This document shows, in pieces, positions 20,999 through 29,083 of a stretch of DNA of 29,083 bases. Source of the stretch: Priapulus caudatus (lineage: Eukaryota > Priapulida > Priapulimorpha > Priapulimorphida > Priapulidae). The first letter of the stretch is position 1, and every line of letters begins with the position of its first letter. The stretch is taken from positions 333,508 through 362,590 of the forward strand of contig NW_014577176.1 of NCBI RefSeq assembly GCF_000485595.1. Reading direction: 5' to 3'. Made by a program: the position numbers and the translations under genes. The notes beneath the pieces were generated by a model, which was not told the origin of the DNA, did not search any database, and saw only the letters and a list, made by a program, of their open reading frames with translations.

Positions 20999-23900
20999 GT
21001 ATGATACCCCTTTGTCTTTTACTAGGTTCAAAACTTTAAACCTTATTCTATTATTTGATATTAGGTTTACTATATATTATTAAGAATCTGTAGCAGTAGT
21101 CTGTTGTAAATGGCATCGTCTCTTTTGCATTTTTGGTGAAGTCTCTACCAATTTTGACGCATGACACCGTATGTTGGTGTTAAACGTTTACGAAAATGAA
21201 AACTACACGGAAAACCGATTTGTCCATAATAACACACAACCTATATCTAAATAAATTTGCACGCACCTGGCGTTGTCGGCGGACAATGTAATATCGTGGC
21301 TAGTGTTTTTCTGCAGCCTACCATTTTTGTTGCTCAAGTATGATATTTTTTGACAGTTCTATCCACACCCACCTGATTTTGATTATCGTCCTAATCATTG
21401 TGAATACTTTCCAGTATCTCATTGATGTCTATCATGGTTGGATTATAATAGACTATTTGACATTTTGTTGGAACGTACAAACAACCCAGTGTGCGATTCG
21501 CACAGCTATTTAACTTGCTGGATATGCATTGGTCATTACTAAACTATTGTCAGTAAAAAATACGAAGTTAAATATTTCATCAAGTTTATTAACGCTATGG
21601 TTATAATTGTGAGATAATTTATCCAAGTTCATTACTATACTTGTACTGTGTTCATTCGTGTTATTTAAAGGTCAAACTAATATAATACTGAATAGATTAA
21701 CACATATATATTATATCCCAGTATCATGTGTAGGTTTGTTATCTAGTGACCATGATAATATAGTAATCATCTGATACAGTTCATTGCAATGTAATTCATA
21801 TTTGTTTCTAAGTAGTTGATATGCAATGCAATACTTGCATAATATTATTTCATCAACTGGTTGCGATATCGGCTTTGTCGACATCGCCAGGATACATGTT
21901 CATGGTGTTACAGACTGACGTGGTCGAATTTATGCATCGGTAGTAAAGTGGTTGCAAATTTGGCTCGTGTGACCGAAAGATACTCGCATCTCAATTGCAG
22001 ATGACAATATGGAAGAAGGAGACCCTGACCCAGAGCAGGAGGACCACTTGCTTCAAACCGTCCTCACCTGTAAGGGAGATCTGGCTGATCCAGAATTCCC
22101 AAGCAGGTTAAAGCAGCTGACTTCTAAGCTGGAAAATATCCTTCATACAGGTAAACTTACCTAGACAGAGATTTACCAAATCAAAAGCGTATAAAAAAGG
22201 AGAGCGTACAACGGTGAAATGCTGAAACCATGTTGCAGTATTAGTCGAATTAATAAACTTTCCCCGTTTTATTTTGACGATTCTTTGCAGTATTATTGAT
22301 CAGCTGCCTTACCTTGTTAATATAAAACAAACCACATGTCCCTACGATTCCCCTACGCTGAGATAATGAGCGTTGAAAATCTGGTATTTTCGTCAAAAAA
22401 CCGACTCGAGATCACTTTTTACTGTGACTGTCTCTTGCTTTGAAATAACTTTGGGAAACCTCACGTGTTTCCGTCAATGATTGACAAATGGAATGAATGA
22501 CGTCTGTTATTGATTGCCATAGTGATGACCTCCACCTGTGCCCACCTCACGCTGGATGTATAGCTTTGTGTATAGTAAACTATAGTACTGACGTGAGTCA
22601 GCGCTACCATGGCGCTACACAGCGGAGACCGGAAGCAATACACTGGCCACAAAGCGAGAGACAGTCGCAGTAAAAAGTGATCTTAAGTCGGTTTTCGGTG
22701 AAAATACCATATTTTCACCGCTCATTATCTCAGCGTAGGGGCATCGTAGGGACATGCGGTTTGTTTTATATTAACAAGGTAGGACAGCTGATCAATATTA
22801 CTGCAAAGAATCGTCAAAATAAAACGGGGAAAGTTTATTAATTTGACTAATACTGCAACATGGTTTCAGCATTTCACCGTTGTACGCTCTCCTTCTTTAT
22901 ACGCTCTTGACCAAATGCATTTATCATGGAGTGTTTTGTGGATCAAGTTTAATGTTCTGGGTGCAAAATACATGCAAATAATAATAAAAAATTAGTGATC
23001 ATGATTGTGTATGTAATCTGTTTTAGATTAATATTTTACTGTTTATATTGAATAAAATAAACACACAAGCAACTTTAAATAGTTTATTATAACAAAGTGA
23101 TATTACATTAAAGTTAAATGACAGTACTATGGCATCTAAATTATATACAGTTAAATTCATTAATATTTATAATTATCAAAGTGGTTATTTATTATTATTG
23201 CTTGACTTTAAAACTGATTAAATATATTAATAATAAATTATGTTCAGCATGAAACACATTTTTATCATAGATGATTTGCATTATACCATGATGATTACCT
23301 TATACTATTATAATAATTTCTTAAATTGGAACTTATATTAATATTACGTTCAGTATCTCATACCACTCACGATATAGACAAATAGACTAGTGGGTTTATT
23401 TCCTTAACACATCTAATATGGAGTTTTAGTGCTAATAGGCAGCAGTAAATTCATCACAGGCTTCTTGATAGCCACAAACGATACACCTTCGATATCATAG
23501 GGTGTACCTAAATACAGTTCTCTTCCCAAGTGATTTTTGTTGGAGGTTGTATGTATCAGCTGTTGTCCAGTATAGCCGATCTATTTCAAAATCATGCACA
23601 GTATAAAGAAAGACTTTGTTGAAAGAAGGCTTCAGTTTTATATGTGTCTATAGGTCATAGTACTTTGTAAATTGTGAATTGGACACAATGTCTATTGAAT
23701 ATGGTAATTTTCTTGAATCTATAGGTGGTATGGAAACCAATTTTTAATAACTGTAGTTGTAAATATATGTGTATGTAAAAGGTGACTGCTTGATTTAGGG
23801 CTACTGGGTTTCAACTAATTACATAATTATTAACACAACATACATTACATACATACATACATACATACATACATTATTACATTTATTACTTAATTAGTTC

Positions 23901-26900
23901 TCTCTGTAAAATAAATCATGTGCAATGTAACTGACGTTACTCTTAAATTATCTGAGTTTAGATGATGTATGCAGGGCAATGGGGATTAGTACATATAATC
24001 AACAAGATAATAAAGCACTTTCACAGTTCAGTGTTACACCTGACATCAATTTTAAATAGTTTTAAAACTTCTCCCTTCTGTTTCTGGACACAATGTAGTA
24101 AGTGGTGTAAATATACCACTGCATGCAAATACAGCTGAGGGAATAACCTGAGACATAATTATTTAGTATAATAGTTTAGAATAATGATAAGTTATTGAAT
24201 TTATTAGGATACAGTCAAAGTAGAATGAAAATCACTAGACCTCAATCAATATTATTACCGCCACGTTAGTGGTATTGGTCACCTGACTAATTGAATGGCT
24301 TTGTGCCTATAGGTGGAGCTAGTGATCCTCAGCAGCATTAAATAGAGTGCAACCTGATATTTCTCACTAGAACAGTGTTGTAATAATTGGTGATGGTTAA
24401 TGTTATAGCAGCATTGTGCTATTATTCCAAAATTTAAGTAATTTTATTATGTTAAATATTCAAGAAAAGCTCATAAAAATAAAGATCAGTGATGAGAGTA
24501 AATATGCAAGACTGTTGTGAGTGTAATGCGATGGGTCAGCAATTCATAGACGAGTGCTGCCTTGTATACACCAGTTACATGTTTCAATGTCTATGTCTAT
24601 ATGTAGAAACACCTGTTATCAGCCTAAACCTATCTGTCATTCAGATATTGAAGTATGTGCATGCATCAGAAATAAGACTAGGGCAATATATGCAAATAGA
24701 TAAATAATCTGTATCAGGTCAAACTGTGCGGTTGTGCGTGGGTGTGTTCGCGCATGTGTGCATGCCACGTGGGTGTGACAGAGATGCCAACCACTACGAT
24801 TTACCCGTATTTTATACGAATTTCTATTCCTTTTGCACCACTACGACCAGTTTGTATCAAACTACAAATTTCACTGTGATAAAAAAAGAATTTTTTTTTG
24901 TCAATTATTGTCATTTTTTGTCAATTTATTGTCATTTTTGACCCTCAGAATGCAGGAAATTGCATCTCAGAATCAAAAAAATTCCCGGGGGGCATGCTGG
25001 ACCCCCCTCGAACTACTAATTTGATGGCCAGAAACCTTGCTTCAAATATGTGTTGGCATGTCTGGTGTGAGGTGTGGGTGTGTGAGGCGTAGTTGTGCAG
25101 GGTGGGGTATGGGCTCACCATGTTTGAGAACTGTTTTGCTACATCAACGCTACTAAAAATTCTTGTGCTTGTTTCATTATGGAGGAATACCATGACACAA
25201 AATAGCAGTGAATTTCCTACATGTTTTTAAAAAGTATTTTCTTATTAAAAGGTTCTTTGTTGTGCAAACCCCACATTGTGCAGGATGTAGAATGTTCGAA
25301 AAGCAATTGATTTCTTTACTGCAAAAACATTGAGTGCGCATTGTGTTAGATTGCCATTATTGATTTGTAAGTGCACGCTATTGAACAACTGCTGTAATTA
25401 TTCGCAACTATGTTATTGTCGCATATTCAACGACACACTTTGGCATATCGAGCTGCATCTCGAAAACACAGCAGACGATTCAATACGTATAACGTGTGAA
25501 CGTATGCATCATTTGTATTTGAATCGCGTTCCGTTGAAGTAATTCGGTCGGAAAGCGAGCAAATCCGCACCGACCGACGATTTGAGCGATGACTCGATGA
25601 TCTCATGGCATTTGTGTGTGTGTGTGTTGCAGACGTGCGAGTGAGCAAGGTGGAGCCGTGGAATAGCGTGCGCGTGACCTTCAACATCCCTCGTGACGCC
25701 GCGCTACGACTCAAACATCTCGCCGAGCGAGGCGACAACAAACTGCAGGAGCTCGGCGTCTTATCTGTGCAGATAGAGGGCGACACCATTGTCGCCCTGA
25801 CGATTGCCGGCCGCGACAATCAACCGCAGGAAATAGTGTTGAAGACGACGGACGGTGGCGCTGCGAGTGGTGGTGGCGGCGGCGGCGGCGGCGGCGGGTT
25901 CGCGCAGACGGACGACGCTAGCGCCCCCGGTCCGAGTAACGTCGACATCACGCAGAAGAGCATCTCTCAGCTGTTCGCGCAGCACTCGCCTGTCGGTCAC
26001 ACCGCCTCCAATCTCTTCAACCAGATCGCCGCGAGCGGAGTGTTCCGTTCTCCGAACGTCGTCGCGCCCAACAGTGAGCCGCTGCCGTTCCAGCAGGCGA
26101 GTCCGCGCAACGCTGTGATTGGCCAGCGTAGACCGGCCGTGCATGCTTTCCCATTCTCCAGCATGCAGACGCATCCCGTCAGCTCTAGTCAGTCGGCGAC
26201 GTCGCCCGGCCTCGCAACTATGGGCAACCCCATGCTGCAGCAGCAGCAGCAGCCGCGTGGGTTCGCGCCGGGGCAGGTGTACCCGCCGCCGCGGCCGCCG
26301 GGTCTGCCCACGCAGACGAGCATCAGCTACACGAGCGTGCCGCGCATGGTCGCCAGCAGTGAGGTGGCGCTGTCCAGCCCGCTGCTAGTCAACCTGCTGC
26401 AGAGTGGCGGCGGCGGCGGAGGCGCGGACGCGCACAACAAGCTGCTGAGTCCGACGGCAAACGCCGAGGGAACGCCGAAGAAGAAGCGCAAGCCGAGGAA
26501 GTCGAAGGAGAAGCCGGGGGAGCGGCTGAAACCAGCCCCGCTGTCGATCGCCCGTACGTCGCCGCAGCCGCAGGATCCCCCACCGCCCGGGATGCGACAC
26601 ATCATCAACCCCTTCACGGGTCAGCTGGAACCCGTCGCTAACGACGACTCTGAGAGCAGCCCCGGCCCCGCCGACCACCCTGAGACAGCTAACGACTTCT
26701 CGTTCAGTTCGCCCGAGCATGTGAAGCCGGGCAAGGCAGGCTCGGATGTGGATGAGGAGGCAGAGGCACGCGTGCGTGTCCCCGCCGCCGACGACGACGA
26801 CGACAATGTGAAAAAATCAAATTCGGAGGATAGTGAACGCTTAGATGCTGTGGGTGTGATTGCGTCGGAAGATGCAAACGATTTGACTGCTAGTAGTGCG

Positions 26901-27297
26901 GAGTGGCAACCCGGCTCTCCGAAACTAAAACTCGTAAAGTCGGAATCAAAATCGCCGCCTCTGGCGCCAACTGTGCTAAAAATAACGTCCACGAGGGATA
27001 ACCAAGGTAATCCCACATTCACTGTGCGCACACGGACGCGCGACAGCAAGACGAAAGACGATAAATTGATAAAGTGTTCCGTTAAAGTCGACACCAAGCG
27101 GTCGTCGGACGACGAACCGAAACTGCCTCCGATCAAAATCAAGATTCCCAAGTCGAGCATCGCGTCGTTAGAGCAGAGCATAACGAGTGTGAGTCCGAGC
27201 CGGAGGAAGTGCAAGGACCGGTCGCGAGGTTCCAGCTCTGAGCGATCGCCTGGGATCGGCCGCTCCAAGGACACACTGCTGTCCTCCGACGATCATG
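20974..27297 (+). CDS. NCOA6: Nuclear receptor coactivator 6 (NCOA6) orthologue, 5' half in three exons
   Basis: NCOA6 (ASC-2, TRBP, PRIP) is a nuclear coactivator binding nuclear receptors through LxxLL boxes and, in vertebrates, part of the KMT2C/KMT2D methyltransferase complex. Coding parts: 20974-20998, 22001-22150, 25633-27297; both introns GT-AG and phase 1. About residues 25-130: conserved N-terminal domain, with [14 protein letters not shown] and [19 protein letters not shown] (human [19 protein letters not shown]) and [10 protein letters not shown]. Near residues 305-315: [11 protein letters not shown], a canonical LxxLL box matching human [10 protein letters not shown], then a basic stretch [19 protein letters not shown] as in human. 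Between them are poly-Gly, Gln and Pro-rich low complexity. The gene is cut at a phase-1 donor; later exons lie beyond the window. Confidence 0.92.
20999..22000 (+). other. NCOA6 intron 1
   Basis: Starts GTATGA and ends ATCTCAATTGCAG. I see no repeat element or coding exon in it. Confidence 0.5.
22001..22150 (+). CDS. NCOA6: NCOA6 exon 2
   Basis: Between acceptor TCAATTGCAG and donor GTAAAC. It encodes [16 protein letters not shown] and [18 protein letters not shown], then SKLENILHT. It aligns with the human N-terminal segment ending in KNVPNLLHMESSKLKVQKV. It ends in phase 1, so the split codon with exon 3 is GAC and the join reads [15 protein letters not shown]. Confidence 0.85.
22175..22916. 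mobile_element. 728-bp fold-back (long-arm inverted repeat) element in NCOA6 intron 2
   Basis: The element spans 22182-22909 between two perfect ACCAAAT copies (22175-22181 and 22910-22916), a 7-bp target duplication. Arms 22182-22441 and 22650-22909 are about 260 bp each, inverted, and roughly nine-tenths identical by eye. Ends read CAAAAGCGTATAAA and CAAGAGCGTATAAA. The 208-bp loop has no coding sequence but contains CACGTG, TGACGTC, TGAGTCAGC and CCGGAAGC. Superfamily not assigned. It begins 31 bases after the exon 2 donor. Confidence 0.88.
23847..23875 (+). repeat. (CATA)n microsatellite
   Basis: Seven or so consecutive ACAT units. Confidence 0.9.
24780..25035. repeat. Dispersed-repeat remnant of a type seen in many marine invertebrates
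   Basis: In order: CCACTACGATTTACCCGTA, TTTTTTGTCAATT repeats of TGTCATTTTT, ACCCTCAGAATGCAGGAAAT, then CCCGGGGGGCATGCTGGACC and CCCCTCG. From memory this order of blocks recurs in many cnidarian, sponge and deuterostome genomes. I cannot assign a superfamily, and ends are approximate. Confidence 0.4.
25613..25628 (+). repeat. (TG)n tract at the NCOA6 exon 3 acceptor
   Basis: The usual polypyrimidine tract is replaced by TTTGTGTGTGTGTGTGTTG directly before CAG at 25630-25632. UG-rich tracts at acceptors are known binding sites for TDP-43 and CELF-type proteins. Confidence 0.8.
25633..27297 (+). CDS. NCOA6: NCOA6 exon 3 (large exon with N-terminal domain and LxxLL box)
   Basis: 1665 nt, phase 1 at both ends. 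Starts after TTGCAG and ends at CATG with donor GTACGT. Contents in order: conserved domain to [10 protein letters not shown]; poly-Gly near 25868-25900; Ser/Pro/Gln-rich region; LVNLL box at 26385-26399 with a second poly-Gly; [10 protein letters not shown] basic cluster; acidic stretch DDDDD near 26790-26808; then a Lys/Ser-rich tail with [10 protein letters not shown] and [13 protein letters not shown]. Codon use is strongly GC-ended up to about 26808 and then becomes AT-richer. The open frame continues into the intron to 27521, where the sequence is TG repeat; that part is excluded. Confidence 0.93.
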
Positions 27298-27535
27298 GTA
27301 CGTACTTGTGTGTGTGCGTGCGTGCGTGTGTGCGTGCGTGCGTGTGTGCGTGCGTGCGTGTGTGCGTGCGTGTGTGTGTCTGTGTGTGTGTGTGTGCATG
27401 TGTACGTAAGTGCGTGTTTTGTGTGCGTGTGTGTGTGCGCGTGTACATGTGTCTGTGCGTACATGTGGACGTGTGTGTGGGTATGTGTACTTGCATGCGT
27501 CATGTGTGTGTACGTGTGTAGTGTGCATTGTGACT
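27298..27535 (+). repeat. (TGCG/TG)n microsatellite at the start of NCOA6 intron 3
   Basis: Begins within ten bases of the exon 3 donor. GTGC/GTGT units with interruptions run for about 230 bases. Both strands are open over long stretches, giving Cys/Val-rich (plus) and His/Thr-rich (minus) frames that are artefacts of the repeat. Confidence 0.88.
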
Positions 27536-27588
27536 TTGTGATTGTTACCTCCGCGCAACGGAGATGCAGGGAGGTAATGTAATCGCTC

Positions 27589-27612
27589 TCGTGTGTGTGT
27601 TCGTGTGTGTGT

Positions 27613-27649
<37 letters not shown>

Positions 27650-27675
27650 CGTGTGTGTGTTCGTGTGTGTGTGTA
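27589..27675 (+). repeat. (TG)n microsatellite with TTCG interruptions
   Basis: TG runs punctuated by GTTCGTG about every 14 bases, with a central uninterrupted run. Confidence 0.9.
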
Positions 27676-27821
27676 GCCAGCAGCGAGCCAGCTGTTATAC
27701 ACATGTATACATTTTACACGCGTTGGCGCGATCGATTCAGCACCAGCTCGCCTTAGGGCGTCCAGTCAGCAGCAGCCAGCAGCGTGCCAGCTGTTATGCA
27801 CATGCATACATGTTACACGCT
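27675..27821 (+). repeat. Pair of 48-bp direct repeats, 99 bp apart
   Basis: Copy 1 starts at 27675 and copy 2 at 27774. Both begin AGCCAGCAGCG, contain GCCAGCTGTTAT and end in TTACACGC; about four differences. Each includes a palindrome around CACATG. The unit may be a two-copy remnant of a longer tandem array. Confidence 0.75.
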
Positions 27822-28887
27822 CGCGGAGGTATGCACTCTCTTTGAGTGCCCTCTGTCTAGTTTTACATAAATTTTGTTCACTTATTTTTACTGCCACTTG
27901 AATTTGAATTGCCACTGAGAATGCATGAATACCATCCAAACACTTCAGCAAAATTGGCTTTTTGTACGAAACAAAAATTAATTCTGTCATTAATCTCTAT
28001 AATCTCTAATTATCTAATTAAATTAATCTCATTAGAAAAAGTAGCTTGCACTTGTTGCCCATGACAAGTAACTTCCTCATTGTTCGTGCACGTGATCAGT
28101 AGCAGGTTGAAAATAACAGATTGAAGGCATTTTGACTGAATGAAACGTTGTAACAGAATAAACAGAGTATTGACACTGGAAAACCATTTATTCCCCAAGT
28201 ATATATATATATTGTAAGCACTTGAGAACATTTTATGACTTATGCCTCTCGTAACTACGTTCTGTGCCTATTCAAATATAATTATGAATAACAAAATTCG
28301 GTGTAAGGCATTGCGTTGTTAAAATTATGCCAGCCCAAAGAAAAATCTCTATTAACATTAACCAAATATTCGGATTGAATATTAAACAGTGGAAGTCAGC
28401 CATGCATCAAATTTGGCATTAGCTAGGGAAATTAGAACTTAGGATGAGCTGTTAGAAAGGGATTATTAGTTTATAGGATTATTTAGGAGGAAGATTAGAC
28501 ATTTGCCTTATTTTGTGTGACGAATTGGGTTATCTAGATGTGATATTTATTTGATACCCTTGCCTTGTGTCATGAAGTATTTTTAACATCTATGTTCGTT
28601 ACATGCATTTAAATGCATTATCAGTAGCTGGGAGGTTTATGTTTTTTATTGTCTGTTTCCTTCTATAGTGCCCTGAAACCTTGAGTAATTGTGCTACACA
28701 GTTATTATCATTGCCTGTAACCTTTTATCACAAAAATGTGAATAAACGAATCAACTATGTGAATACATTTATTTCCGGAGGTGGAATACATATAGATGCA
28801 AAATTTGCATACAAAGATATGCATACAAAGTCTCTGCTGCGTTCACGTCGTGCGTGAAATCTATTCGTCAGTGGCTGTCCGCTCTGT
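27822..28887 (+). other. NCOA6 intron 3 continuation, no exon supported
   Basis: AT-rich sequence. The only strong acceptor I see is TTTCCTTCTATAG at 28657-28669; an exon starting there would read two codons and stop after joining exon 3. An AATAAA lies at 28740-28745. No other frame resembles NCOA6. Confidence 0.4.
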
Positions 28888-29080
28888 GTGTGAGTGACCT
28901 GTAAGTGAGTCTCACTGTGAGTGACCTGTAAGTGAGTCTCTGTGAGTGACCTGTGAGTCTCTGTGAGTGACCTGTAAGTGAGTGTCTGTGAGTGACTTGT
29001 GAGTGACCTGTAAGTGAGTGTCTGTGAGTGACCTGTAAGTGAGTCTCTGTGAGTGACCTGTAAGTCTCTGTGAGTGACTG
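28888..29080 (+). repeat. About 25-bp minisatellite with repeated GTAAGT
   Basis: Variable units of GTGAGTGACCTGTAAGTGAG followed by TCTCT, in about eight copies, some shortened. Six contain GTAAGT. Runs to the end of the window, so the array may be longer. Stops in the frames rule out coding. Confidence 0.9.
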
Positions 29081-29083
29081 CTA

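Larger units (their letters stand above)
22917..25612 (+). other. Remainder of NCOA6 intron 2
   Basis: AT-rich DNA with a (CATA)n microsatellite (23847-23875) and a dispersed-repeat remnant (24780-25035). No coding exon between exons 2 and 3 is supported. The last 80 bases before exon 3 are CpG-richer. Confidence 0.55.

Noticed and set aside
25605-25632. ATG at 25605 as the start of the large NCOA6 frame
   Set aside because: The residues before 25633 come from a TG tract ending in CAG, an intron acceptor; exon 2 supplies the homologous upstream residues.
26621-27274. Long minus-strand open frame (217 codons) opposite NCOA6 exon 3
   Set aside because: It mirrors GC-ended codons of the real exon, has a Ser-rich composition without family motif, and conservation lies on the plus strand.
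27139-27704. His/Thr-rich minus-strand frames of about 180 codons
   Set aside because: They are translations of the (TG)n microsatellite, open in several frames at once.
28888-29080. CRISPR-like array
   Set aside because: Units are adjacent and variable without unique spacers, and the host is an animal.

Overview
The window is animal genomic DNA, not bacterial: genes are split by GT-AG introns, and the DNA carries many microsatellites, small non-autonomous transposons and a tRNA-derived SINE. Family content and exon phases point to an invertebrate metazoan. A short motif near 694 and 19438 and the general repeat style remind me of demosponges, but that placement comes from memory and is not proven here.

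Layout. (1) 1-9400: a block richer in GC and CpG in which I recognise no gene; it holds only simple repeats and short open frames without family signatures. (2) 9903-10445: a probable hAT-type non-autonomous transposon. (3) 10651-10686, minus strand: a lone first exon of a mu-class glutathione S-transferase (copy B); none of its other exons is visible in the 10.6 kb that follow. (4) 12417-19211, minus strand: a mu-class GST gene (copy A) with all eight exon positions occupied. Exon sizes match those I recall for vertebrate mu GSTs almost exactly. There are two candidate versions of exon 5, and exon 6 has a 2-nt frameshift. A hAT-type element carrying a 16-bp minisatellite sits in intron 3. (5) 19212-20900: the spacer between two divergent genes, with microsatellites, a small transposon with 9-bp target duplications and telomere-like (CCCTAA)n inside, and a minus-strand tRNA-derived SINE. 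(6) 20974-27297, plus strand: the 5' half of an NCOA6 (ASC-2/TRBP) orthologue in three exons, including the conserved N-terminal domain, the LxxLL nuclear-receptor box and the adjacent basic stretch. Intron 2 contains a 728-bp fold-back element. (7) 27298-29083: the start of the next NCOA6 intron, full of TG-rich repeats and ending in a minisatellite whose units repeatedly contain GTAAGT.

Functionally the two genes are unrelated: a cytosolic detoxification enzyme family, and a nuclear coactivator that in vertebrates belongs to the KMT2C/KMT2D (MLL3/4) histone methyltransferase complex. Their start codons are about 1.8 kb apart and diverge. The observations I rate highest are the paired exon 5 candidates of the GST gene, which would differ in active-site residues; the exon 6 frameshift; the long-armed fold-back element next to an NCOA6 splice donor; and the frame-neutral NCOA6 exon 3 flanked by TG tracts on both sides.
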